Assembly: GCA_007135435.1 (NCBI GenBank)
Contig: SLIW01000492.1
Span: 1-9,030 of the forward strand
Length of the DNA stretch: 9,030 nt
From: Natronomonas sp.
Lineage (GTDB): Archaea; Halobacteriota; Halobacteria; Halobacteriales; Haloarculaceae
Direction: 5' to 3'
In this document: piece by piece, positions 1 through 5,400 of the stretch
How the letters are laid out: the number at the start of each line of letters is the position of its first letter
Numbering within the stretch: position 1 is the first letter of the stretch
The notes under the pieces: generated by a model
The model's input: the letters and a program-made list of their open reading frames with translations, nothing else
Database searches by the model: none
Told to the model about the DNA's origin: nothing
Translations under genes and position numbers: made by a program

Positions 1-65
1 CCGGTGACGAGGACGCTCGCACGCTCGAGGGACTGCACGACGGGGAGTGGGTCGGACGGGCGTAA
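1..65 (+). CDS. C-terminal end of an unidentified plus-strand gene (truncated by window start)
   Basis: Reading from base 3, twenty sense codons run to a TAA at 63-65. The peptide is acidic and ends GEWVGRA. Sixteen of the twenty codons end in G or C, as in the haloarchaeal genes nearby, and the other two plus-strand frames lack that profile. This is most likely the tail of a real gene that begins outside the window. The fragment is too short to assign a family. It would converge on the minus-strand gene ending at 258. Confidence 0.5.
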   Translation, partial: GDEDARTLEGLHDGEWVGRA

Positions 66-75
66 AAACTGTGCC

Positions 76-124
76 GGTTCACGTCCGGGGACCACCCTTG
101 GGTCACGTCCGGGGACCACCTTTC
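76..124. repeat. 24-nt tandem duplication in intergenic DNA
   Basis: The 18-mer TCACGTCCGGGGACCACC occurs at 79-96 and again at 103-120, a period of 24 nt. Flanking bases are partly conserved (GG before, TT after). It lies just after the stop codon of the truncated upstream gene and is not part of a convincing ORF. Two copies only, so this is a local duplication and not an array. Confidence 0.8.
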
Positions 125-148
125 GTGGCACGACTGGACGCACGACGA

Positions 149-203
149 GGTCCCGTGGACCCAGTCAGCCCCGGTCGTTCTCCTCCTTCGTCTTCTTTTT
201 TTC
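149..203 (+). terminator. Possible terminator: short hairpin followed by pyrimidine/T-rich tract
   Basis: A GGTCC-CGT-GGACC hairpin (149-161) is followed by a pyrimidine-rich run with an unbroken T stretch near 196-203. Archaeal transcription commonly ends at U-rich tracts, so this could terminate the gene ending at 65. The tract continues as C/T-rich sequence to about 223. The hairpin is only 5 bp, so the call rests mainly on the T tract. Confidence 0.35.
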
Positions 204-257
204 TTCTGTTCCTCCTCCCCCTTCTATCGGCGATCCCTCCTCCGTTCCTGATCCAAC

Positions 258-704
258 TTACTCCTCTTCTTCGTCATCCGATTCCTCGTCGTCCTCGTGG
301 TTCTCGTCGTCCTCGTCGTCCGGTGACCCGTACGTCCCGATCGGCTCGTCGAGGTCGAACGCGACCAGCTCCGTCCCGTCGTCGGTCTCGGTGACCTCCG
401 GTCGGTACTGCGTGGTCACCTCGGGGATCAGGTCGTACTTCGTCAGGAACGCGCTCGGCGTGATCGTCCCGGTGTCGTTCGTCCGGCTGATCGTGTAGGC
501 GCCCTCCTCGTCGGTATCGTCGACGCGTTCGATACCGACGCGACCCTCGTCCTCGTCGTAGTACATCACCCCCGCGGGGACGTCCTCGAAGTACTCCGCC
601 ATCGCGGCGTGGTTGATGCCGATGCTGCCGGACTTCCGGATCGAGATCATCGGCCCGGCGCTGCTCCGACCACGGGTGCCGCCTTCGAATTTCACGAAAC
701 TCAT
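258..704 (-). CDS. Haloarchaeal conserved hypothetical protein with hyperacidic C-terminal tail
   Basis: A 148-residue protein of unknown function. Residues about 18-117 look like one small domain: it begins GPMISIRKSGSIGIN, has a YYDEDEGRVGIE strand-like stretch, and ends with a KYDLIPE motif. The pattern resembles a widespread haloarchaeal hypothetical family that I recognise but cannot name. No transmembrane segment, signal peptide or metal motif is visible. Residues 129-148 are almost entirely Asp and Glu, encoded by reiterated GAC/GAG/GAA codons, probably a soluble tail suited to high salt. The ATG at 704 is supported by a good TATA-like box 25-30 nt upstream, implying a leaderless transcript. 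No operon partner is visible: the next minus-strand gene upstream ends more than 300 bp away and has its own promoter. Confidence 0.8.
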   Translation of the reverse strand: MSFVKFEGGTRGRSSAGPMISIRKSGSIGINHAAMAEYFEDVPAGVMYYDEDEGRVGIERVDDTDEEGAYTISRTNDTGTITPSAFLTKYDLIPEVTTQYRPEVTETDDGTELVAFDLDEPIGTYGSPDDEDDENHEDDEESDDEEEE

Positions 705-723
705 GGGAATGTTGGTCCCGTGT

Positions 724-742
724 TAGCGTATATGTTTCCAGA
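724..742 (-). promoter_or_regulatory. TATA-box promoter of the 258-704 gene
   Basis: On the minus strand the sequence reads GGAAACATATACGC, with the TATA-like core centred about 27 nt before the ATG at 704. This is the expected place for a haloarchaeal leaderless promoter. The purine-rich stretch just upstream of the core fits a TFB recognition element. Confidence 0.65.
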
Positions 743-885
743 GGTTTAGCATTTATTGTTCGAAATTCTCGACCGGAGCTCTGCAACTGACCTTGGTGAA
801 GAATACACCGACGATTATCGAATGATTTGAATTTATTTGTTCGTGTACGAGCGCTCTTGGGGAGAGATTTCAGCGAATTCTACGG

Positions 886-973
886 TCGGATTTTCGATTC
901 GTGATCGCCGTTCACGTACCGGCCAACCGAGAATCGAAAATACCGATCCAGGTACGTGCCGATCCAGGTACGT
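886..973. other. Interlocking inverted repeats: possible RNA pseudoknot
   Basis: ATTTTCGATTC (890-900) is the exact reverse complement of 931-941. Allowing one bulged base, pairing extends to 886-889 with 943-946, giving a 15-bp stem. Inside its loop, CACGTACC (913-920) is the exact complement of GGTACGTG (951-958), just beyond the stem. The order first arm, loop arm, second arm, distal arm is that of an H-type pseudoknot. A second copy of GGTACGT at 967-973 could compete for the same loop arm. The element lies immediately downstream of the minus-strand zinc-ribbon gene, so it could fold in its 3' UTR or be an independent RNA. No function is known to me. Confidence 0.4.
943..973. repeat. 15-nt direct repeat, period 16
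   Basis: CCGATCCAGGTACGT occurs at 943-957 and again at 959-973, separated by one base. The first copy overlaps the second arm of the inverted-repeat structure at 886-946. The duplication doubles the GGTACGT element that can pair with 914-920. Confidence 0.85.
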
Positions 974-1016
974 CTGGAGCGGCCGCTAGATGGTGGTGCC
1001 GCGCGTGATCGACTCC

Positions 1017-1217
1017 CTACAGGGTGAAGGTGTGTTCGCGGTCGGCGTCGCAGCTCGGACAGACGTGGTAGTAGACGATTCGGCGGCCGTCGGTCCGGCA
1101 CGTCCAGTTGCCGTCCTCGTCGATGAACCCGCAGGCCGGACACTTCTTGTGGGTCGTCTCGTACCGCCGGCGGAGCCGGTCGAGGGGGGTCTTCCCTCCC
1201 CTGCCTCGTGTTGCCAT
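1017..1217 (-). CDS. Small zinc-ribbon protein (HVO_0649-type haloarchaeal zinc finger family)
   Basis: A 66-residue protein with two CxxC knuckles, CPAC (Cys26, Cys29) and CPSC (Cys53, Cys56), spaced as in a zinc ribbon binding one Zn ion. A further Cys40 lies between them. The N-terminus (MATRGRGG, then TPLDRLRRR) is basic and precedes the ribbon, as I recall for the HVO_0649-like zinc finger proteins of haloarchaea. The molecular role of these micro-proteins is mostly unknown; binding to nucleic acid or protein is plausible. I chose the ATG at 1217 and not the in-frame start at 1286 because a strong TATA box lies 24-33 nt upstream of 1217, and the extra 23 residues would have to be read through that promoter. 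It is probably monocistronic. Confidence 0.8.
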   Translation of the reverse strand: MATRGRGGKTPLDRLRRRYETTHKKCPACGFIDEDGNWTCRTDGRRIVYYHVCPSCDADREHTFTL

Positions 1218-1240
1218 GTCACACTGTCTCTCCCGAAGCG

Positions 1241-1250
1241 TAATAAATCC
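1241..1250 (-). promoter_or_regulatory. TATA-box promoter of the zinc-ribbon gene
   Basis: The minus strand reads GGATTTATTA, 24-33 nt before the ATG at 1217. This AT-rich block in GC-rich DNA fits a haloarchaeal TATA box for a leaderless mRNA and decides the start codon. Confidence 0.7.
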
Positions 1251-1329
1251 CGTTGTCTGGTAGGGAGCAGAAATCTCTCGGTTCACGGTTCACCGGGATA
1301 GCGATGGAGCTGGCTATCTGTCACGAAAG

Positions 1330-1413
1330 GACCGATCGGTCGTCCCCACGCGACCGGCCGTCCTCACCCGACCGGTCACCCCTCTCCGACTGGTCGGCCC
1401 CGCGACCGGTCGC
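1330..1413. repeat. Five iterated GACC/GGTC dyads at 16-20 bp spacing
   Basis: Dyads are GACCGATCGGTC (1330-1341, perfect), GACCGGCC (1352-1359, imperfect), GACCGGTC (1370-1377, perfect), GACTGGTC (1388-1395, one mismatch) and GCGACCGGTCGC (1402-1413, perfect). Centres are 20, 18, 18 and 16 bp apart, close to two helical turns, with C-rich linkers. The block lies between the stop of the DUF4336 gene and the promoter of the zinc-ribbon gene, both minus strand. It could be an operator array, a protein-binding element or a processing region. It has no CRISPR-like repeat length. Confidence 0.5.
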
Positions 1414-1423
1414 CCCCGCGGCC

Positions 1424-2104
1424 TCAGAGGAACCGTTCGAACCCCTCGATCACAGCCTCCTTCCCACGCGTCTCGATTACTTCCCCGTGACCGGGGACGA
1501 CCCGGTCGAAGTCCCACGCGAGCACGTCCCGGATGCATCGGCGGAAGGTGGCGTCGTTCGTGATCGTGCGTCGGAAGTCCGCGGGAGGCCCGATCGACCG
1601 GTAGACACCGGCGAGGCGGGCCATGAGCCGCGTCTTCAGCGGGCTCGAGGGGCCGATGTGGTACCCCACGTCCCCGAGGACGAGCGTCCGACTCGGCCGG
1701 TGGAAGAACGCCAGCTCCGTCAGCCAGCGGTTCCCCAGTATCGCGAGCTGATCGACGTCCGGTGCCCACCGGGGATCGGGGGTGTCCCCGAGCAGCTGGT
1801 CGAACTCGAGGTCCGACCGGCGGACGGCGAGCCCGGGGGCCGCCAGGAGCTCGACCTCGGGATAGGCTGCCCGGTACTGCTCCATGTAGAGATGTCCGTG
1901 GAGCTTGCTCGCGGGGGCGACGAACCGGACCTCCCCAAGGTCGGCCAGCGCGGCCTCGAGTTCGTCGGTGAGTTCGGCGGGCGACTGGACGAAGAGGCCG
2001 CCACTCGAGAGACGCACGACGGTCATGATCCGGCCGATCTCGAACCCCAGGAATCGCAGCGGTTCCTCGTGGATCCACAACCGGTCGTCCAGCCGGGTGA
2101 GCAT
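1424..2104 (-). CDS. DUF4336 domain protein (degenerate metallo-beta-lactamase-like fold)
   Basis: A 226-residue soluble protein. It opens with LDDRLWIHEEPLRFLG and RIMTVVRL, typical of DUF4336 proteins. Metallo-beta-lactamase-like signatures follow in order: HGH (His69, His71), GDVGYH (Asp145, His149) and PGHGE (His206). The full HxHxDH metal motif is not present, so any hydrolase activity is uncertain. I chose the ATG at 2104 because family similarity begins there and because GCTTATGG, 25-31 nt upstream, can serve as its TATA box. An ATG at 2131 falls inside that box, and the frame stays open to 2239, but the extra 45 residues look unlike a domain. It is divergent from rnhB. No biochemical role is established for the family that I can name. 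Confidence 0.8.
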   Translation of the reverse strand: MLTRLDDRLWIHEEPLRFLGFEIGRIMTVVRLSSGGLFVQSPAELTDELEAALADLGEVRFVAPASKLHGHLYMEQYRAAYPEVELLAAPGLAVRRSDLEFDQLLGDTPDPRWAPDVDQLAILGNRWLTELAFFHRPSRTLVLGDVGYHIGPSSPLKTRLMARLAGVYRSIGPPADFRRTITNDATFRRCIRDVLAWDFDRVVPGHGEVIETRGKEAVIEGFERFL

Positions 2105-2127
2105 GTCTCCCGCTTCACCTCGCCGTT

Positions 2128-2136
2128 CCATAAGCG
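2128..2136 (-). promoter_or_regulatory. Probable TATA-like element of the DUF4336 gene
   Basis: The minus strand reads GCTTATGG about 25-31 nt before the chosen ATG at 2104. It is weak in AT content but correctly placed for a leaderless transcript. Confidence 0.4.
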
Positions 2137-2390
2137 GTCGGGCGGCCGGGGGTCGGTGGCTGGAGGTCAGTACCGCCAGCGATCGGTCGGTCGAGGACTT
2201 AGTTGCCCAGATCTGCGAGCGATTCGGAACGTCCACCACTAACAGCGCTATACCGACCTTGAACCTCTATGGCGTATCCCCACTAGGTCGAGACGGGCGA
2301 GAACGATCACCAGGACAGGTGCACACCGTCCATGCATCCGGCTCGACGCCCCACGATACGGACCGACTCGGATGGACCCCTGCGGTGCCA

Positions 2391-2400
2391 ACGCTTTTGT
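2391..2400 (+). promoter_or_regulatory. Probable promoter of rnhB
   Basis: ACGCTTTTGT lies 24-33 nt before the rnhB ATG. The same GCTTTTG core stands at the equivalent distance before dphB on the other strand (7464-7473), which supports it as a real TATA-type element. Confidence 0.55.
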
Positions 2401-2423
2401 CACCCCGCGTTGCCTGCGGCCAC

Positions 2424-3065
2424 ATGGAGGTCGGCGTCGACGAGGCCGGGAAGGGGCCCGTCCTCGGGTCGATGTTCGTGGCGGCCGTCCGGGCGCCGCG
2501 GGAGGCGCTCCCCGACGGTATCGACGACTCGAAGCGTCTCACGCCTGCGCGCCGCGAGGGGCTGGCCTCCCGGCTCCGGGCCGAGGACCGCGTCGAGATC
2601 GGCATCGCGGAGGTGACGCCGGCACGGATCGACGCGGGGAACATGAACGACCTGACGGTCGGCGGCCACGCGAGGGCCCTGGCGGAGGTGGCCCGCCCTG
2701 GCGATGTGGGAGTCTGCGACGCCGGGGACGTGGACGCCGAGCGCTTCGCGAGACGCGTCGCGGACGCGACCGACGTCGACGTGTCGGTCACCGCCGAACA
2801 CGGGGCGGACGCCAGCGACCCGCTGGTCGGCGCCGCGAGTGTCCTCGCCAAGAGCGCGCGCGAGGGGCACGTCGCAGCCCTCGAGGATCGGTACGGTGAT
2901 CTCGCCAGCGTCGGCAGTGGCTATCCGAGCGACCCGACCACGCGATCCTTTCTCGCGGCGTACGTCGAGACGACAGGCGACCTGCCCGCCTGTGCGCGGC
3001 GGTCGTGGTCGACCTGCGACGACGTCCTCGCGGCGGCATCGCAGTCGGCGCTGGACGACTTCTGA
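2424..3065 (+). CDS. rnhB: Ribonuclease HII
   Basis: A 213-residue RNase HII, which cleaves the RNA strand of RNA-DNA hybrids and nicks at single ribonucleotides misincorporated in DNA. The four acidic catalytic residues are visible: Asp6 and Glu7 in VDEAGKGP, Asp99 in VCDAGD, and Asp132 in SDPLVGAASVLAK. Also present are DSKRLTPARRE (from residue 35) and the GSGYPSDP motif (Tyr167), which contributes to recognition of the RNA-DNA junction in this family. Length matches archaeal homologues (about 200-220 residues). The ATG at 2424 puts VDEAGKGP at the usual N-terminal position and has a TATA-like box 24-33 nt upstream, so the longer frame from 1905 is rejected. It is transcribed toward the archaeosortase genes, which have their own promoter 144 bp further on. 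Confidence 0.95.
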   Translation: MEVGVDEAGKGPVLGSMFVAAVRAPREALPDGIDDSKRLTPARREGLASRLRAEDRVEIGIAEVTPARIDAGNMNDLTVGGHARALAEVARPGDVGVCDAGDVDAERFARRVADATDVDVSVTAEHGADASDPLVGAASVLAKSAREGHVAALEDRYGDLASVGSGYPSDPTTRSFLAAYVETTGDLPACARRSWSTCDDVLAAASQSALDDF

Positions 3066-3131
3066 TGGCGGGGCGGCGTAACCAGCGCTTGCGGACGCCG
3101 CTCGTGCCGACACGTCCTCTCACCGTGTGAT

Positions 3132-3151
3132 CCCCGGTCGGTCGCCCGGGG
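3132..3151 (+). terminator. GC-rich hairpin between rnhB and the archaeosortase gene
   Basis: CCCCGG (3132-3137) and CCGGGG (3146-3151) form a 6-bp stem with an 8-nt loop, 66 bp past the rnhB stop. No T tract follows, so it is at best a weak terminator or mRNA-end structure. Confidence 0.25.
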
Positions 3152-3177
3152 TTCCCGCACGACCCCGGCAAGAACAA

Positions 3178-3186
3178 GACCTATGC
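3178..3186 (+). promoter_or_regulatory. Probable TATA-like element of the first archaeosortase gene
   Basis: AGACCTATG lies 24-32 nt before the ATG at 3210, the normal distance for a leaderless haloarchaeal gene. It would be downstream of transcription start for the alternative ATG at 3183, so it favours the 3210 start. Confidence 0.4.
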
Positions 3187-3209
3187 CCCTCGTAGCGTAC
3201 GGTCGCACA

Positions 3210-4175
3210 ATGGGCCTCCCCGCGGCCACGCTGGCGGAGACGCTGGCCGAGACGTCGGTGCTGCCCTACACCGACGTCCTGGCGTGGGTGGTGATCGGCA
3301 CCTTCCTCGCCGGGGTCGTCGCCGACTGGCAGGACCGCCGGGAGCTGGCCGTCCACCTCACCGCGGGCGCGTGGGGGCTGTTCGCGCTGTTCTGGCTGCT
3401 ACTCATCCAGCACTTCGCGTTCGTCCACCGGAGCATCGTCCAGACGGTCCTCCTCGTGATCGCCGTTCCCGCCTGTCTCTTCGTCGGCTGGAAGCTCCTG
3501 CAGGGACGCGACTCCCTGCTGTTGCTCTCGCGGGCGGTCGCGTTCATGGGCCTGATCTACCTGCCGTTCGAGACCTCGGCGGTCGCCCGCGGGCTCCTCA
3601 TCGAGGCCGTCGCCCGCCAGACCGCCGTCGCCATCGAGTGGCTCGACCTCGCGGAGGGCATGGAGTTCGTCGAGGACCCCGCGGCCGACTCGACGCTCAT
3701 GAACACCTTCTGGTTCCCGGAGACGGGCCGCGCCTCCCGGGTGGTCTTCGCCTGTACCGGCATCGGGAGCATGGCCATCTTCGGCGGTCTCATCGCCTCG
3801 GTTCGGGCGCCGCTGCGCCGCAAGGTCGTCGGGCTGGTCGTCTCGGTCGCCATCATCTGGGTGCTCAACATCGGCCGCAACGTCTTCATCGCCCTGGCGA
3901 ACGGCTACCAGTGGTTCGCCTACGACTGGCTGGAGGGTCCCGTCATGCTCGCGTTCGGCCTCTCGGACCCCGCCCGGGTGTCGTTCTTCGTCGCCGACCG
4001 CGTGATCTCCCAGGGGCTCGCCGTGGTCGCCCTCCTCGCCATCGCGTGGCTCGTCTCGCGGTGGGTCCCGGAGATCCTGGAGCTCGGCGAGGAGCTGCTC
4101 TACCTGCTGACCGGCAACGAGGTGACCCTCCGGCCACCCGCCACGGCGACCGACGGAGGTGACCCGGAGGCGTGA
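3210..4175 (+). CDS. artA: Archaeosortase A-type membrane transpeptidase/protease
   Basis: A 321-residue polytopic membrane protein of the exosortase/archaeosortase family. ArtA recognises PGF-CTERM tails of secreted proteins such as the S-layer glycoprotein and couples their removal to lipid anchoring. About seven or eight hydrophobic helices are visible, roughly at 23-40, 46-65, 76-96, 103-120, 178-198, 206-230 and 265-282. The catalytic set matches that of Haloferax volcanii ArtA (Cys, Arg, Arg): Cys182 in ACTGIGSMAIF, Arg223 in LNIGRNVFIA, Arg264 in ADRVISQ. Cys-to-Arg spacing is 41 residues. The C-terminal tail after about 295 is polar. I chose the ATG at 3210 over 3183 because of the promoter position and because the paralogue at 5557 starts at the equivalent place. 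Its stop overlaps the next start (GTGA), so the two proteins are probably co-translated. No PGF-CTERM substrate is in the window. Confidence 0.88.
   Translation: MGLPAATLAETLAETSVLPYTDVLAWVVIGTFLAGVVADWQDRRELAVHLTAGAWGLFALFWLLLIQHFAFVHRSIVQTVLLVIAVPACLFVGWKLLQGRDSLLLLSRAVAFMGLIYLPFETSAVARGLLIEAVARQTAVAIEWLDLAEGMEFVEDPAADSTLMNTFWFPETGRASRVVFACTGIGSMAIFGGLIASVRAPLRRKVVGLVVSVAIIWVLNIGRNVFIALANGYQWFAYDWLEGPVMLAFGLSDPARVSFFVADRVISQGLAVVALLAIAWLVSRWVPEILELGEELLYLLTGNEVTLRPPATATDGGDPEA
4155..4162 (+). promoter_or_regulatory. Perfect 8-nt Shine-Dalgarno before the Tat protein gene
   Basis: GGAGGTGA, fully complementary to the conserved archaeal 16S rRNA 3' end, lies 9 nt before the GTG at 4172. It sits inside the end of the archaeosortase gene and fixes the GTG start. 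Other genes here appear leaderless, so an internal operon cistron relying on SD-driven initiation is consistent. Confidence 0.75.
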
Positions 4176-5350
4176 CGGACCCGGAGGGCCGACCAGACGC
4201 GGACCCCCGCGACGGTTCCGAGGGCGACGGCGGAGACGAAACACCGATCGACGAGAACGAGAGGGTCAACTCCACCAGTGCTGACTCGAGCAGCGGTGAC
4301 GCTGGCGATTCCACCGATGGAGATTCCACCGATGGAGATTCCGACGCCCCGCCGATCCAGTTGTCCCGACGACGACTCTTCCTCGGGGGTACTGGCGGGC
4401 TGGTCGGCGTCGGGGCCGCCCGGGCGATCTACAACACCGTCCTCGGGTACGGGGAGTTCGGCATGGGGACGAACCTCCTGGACCAGGACCTCGATCCGCT
4501 CGTCGGCGAGCGGCTCGAGCCGAGTTACGACGAGGCGTACGCCGGCGCCCGCGTGTGGCTTGCCGACGACGGTGTGGTCGCCGTCGCGGACGACGGTGAC
4601 GGGAGCGGCTACTTGCGGTTCGACGACGCCGACGCAGAGGACGCGGCAGCGTTCGACGCCGAGCTCGGACTCGACGGCCGCCTCGAGGCGCTGTTCGTCG
4701 ACGCGGCGGCCCTGGCGGCGGACGATTACACCCTCGAGTACAGCCAGCCGGCCCAGTTCTTCGACCGGCTCGAGGCCGCCGAAGCGGACGCCAGACCGGA
4801 GGCCGTCACGGCGATGCGGGCCACCTGGGACCGACGGGTCGACCCGGAGGTCGTCGAGGCGTTCGCTGGGGTCGATCCCACCGACACCCGGGCGCTGGTC
4901 CACGGCCTCGTCGAGGGGTTCAGGGCGCACACGACCTACGACGTCCCGCGGTACGTCGCGGGGTCGATCGAGGACAACGTGATCTTCGGCGCCGCGGACC
5001 TCCGCGCTCGCTTCGAGGACGACGTGGACTTCGAGTCCCTCGCCGAGGCCGACGGGACGGGCATCTTCTGCTGGGAGCTGGTCCACCGGTCGATGGAAGC
5101 CCTGCACGCCGTCGGCGCCCGTGAGCAGACGGTCCCGGTCGCGACCTGCTACGTCAGCGACCGACGACACAAGCACGCCTACACGGGCGTCGTCAGCGCG
5201 GTCCGTAGGGACGGCGAGCTCCGGCTACCGATGACCTTCGTCGACTACACCTACACGACGCTCTACGACGACGTCCGGCTGACCGGCGTCCTGGGCGAGG
5301 GCCTCGCCGCGTACGACTCGAGGCACCGGGCGGACGAGATCTACTGGTAG
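4172..5350 (+). CDS. Tat-exported protein with a putative transglutaminase-like Cys-His-Asp domain
   Basis: A 392-residue protein I do not recognise as a named family. Residues 1-64 are Asp/Ser/Gly-rich and disordered-looking, with a DSTDG tandem repeat. SRRRLFLGG (65-73) is a twin-arginine motif, followed by a hydrophobic stretch to about 89. There is no lipobox cysteine, so the segment may be cleaved or stay as an anchor. The C-terminal half has the order expected of a transglutaminase-like fold: Cys300 in GIFCWELVHRSMEALHAVGA, His335 in HKHAY, and Asp358 in TFVDYTY, spaced 35 and 23 residues. This is my inference from motif order and spacing. The only other Cys is 326. The GTG overlaps the archaeosortase stop and has a perfect SD. 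A TTG at 4361 (Leu64) would give a conventional short Tat signal but has no SD. There is no C-terminal sorting signal; the protein ends DEIYW. Confidence 0.8.
   Translation: MTDPEGRPDADPRDGSEGDGGDETPIDENERVNSTSADSSSGDAGDSTDGDSTDGDSDAPPIQLSRRRLFLGGTGGLVGVGAARAIYNTVLGYGEFGMGTNLLDQDLDPLVGERLEPSYDEAYAGARVWLADDGVVAVADDGDGSGYLRFDDADAEDAAAFDAELGLDGRLEALFVDAAALAADDYTLEYSQPAQFFDRLEAAEADARPEAVTAMRATWDRRVDPEVVEAFAGVDPTDTRALVHGLVEGFRAHTTYDVPRYVAGSIEDNVIFGAADLRARFEDDVDFESLAEADGTGIFCWELVHRSMEALHAVGAREQTVPVATCYVSDRRHKHAYTGVVSAVRRDGELRLPMTFVDYTYTTLYDDVRLTGVLGEGLAAYDSRHRADEIYW
4307..4342 (+). repeat. 15-nt coding tandem repeat (DSTDG)
   Basis: GATTCCACCGATGGA occurs at 4307-4321 and 4322-4336, with a partial third copy (GATTCC) at 4337-4342. 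It is in frame and encodes DSTDG twice in the acidic region before the Tat motif. Near-perfect nucleotide identity suggests recent slippage expansion. Confidence 0.85.
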
Positions 5351-5400
5351 CGCCGACGTCCTCGGCGGTGGTCGCGGAGCGCGACGGTGCCCGGGGAGAC

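Larger units (their letters stand above)
705..1016. other. 312-bp intergenic region of lower GC
   Basis: No credible gene is visible on either strand. ORFs reaching in from the right are out-of-frame shadows of the zinc-ribbon gene. The part from about 720 to 900 is clearly AT-richer than the rest of the window. It holds the minus-strand promoter at 724-742, another TATA-like stretch near 828-840 (GAATTTATTTG, plus strand) with no gene behind it, and an inverted/direct repeat cluster at 886-973. A GCGGCCGC palindrome lies at 979-986. Confidence 0.6.
2105..2423. other. Divergent intergenic region between the DUF4336 gene and rnhB
   Basis: The 319-bp spacer holds the promoters of both flanking genes at its two ends. 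In between I see only short elements: a GATCGGTCGGTCG stretch near 2182 that resembles the 1330-1413 dyads, and small palindromes such as ATGCAT near 2332. ORFs crossing it are extensions or shadows of neighbouring genes. No RNA gene or strong inverted repeat is visible. Confidence 0.5.

Noticed and set aside
4..498. Plus-strand ORF of 164 codons at the left end
   Set aside because: Low-complexity Ser/Arg/Gly translation, mostly antisense to the acidic tail of the real minus-strand gene and spanning intergenic repeats.
1218..1286. N-terminal extension of the zinc-ribbon protein to the ATG at 1286
   Set aside because: The extension would span the strong TATA box at 1241-1250, and family-like sequence starts at the internal ATG.
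1297..1318. Hairpin GATAGC / GCTATC with 10-nt loop
   Set aside because: Only a 6-bp stem with no T tract and no clear relation to a gene end; expected by chance at this length.
1330..1413. CRISPR array
   Set aside because: Repeat cores are only 8-12 bp, degenerate, with 16-20 bp periodicity and no spacers of typical length.
1314..2078. Long minus-strand Arg/Pro-rich ORF of 254 codons
   Set aside because: Out-of-frame shadow of the DUF4336 gene; basic composition unlike a halophile protein.
1253..2242. Plus-strand ORF of 329 codons
   Set aside because: Antisense to the DUF4336 gene with no domain signature; such long antisense frames are common in high-GC haloarchaeal DNA.
4100..5176. Minus-strand ORF of 358 codons
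   Set aside because: Antisense frame of the Tat protein gene. The plus strand has a Tat motif, SD and acidic bias, so it is the real one.
4172..5350. The Tat protein as a PGF-CTERM substrate of the adjacent archaeosortase
   Set aside because: It lacks the C-terminal PGF motif, transmembrane helix and basic tail; it ends in a soluble acidic sequence.
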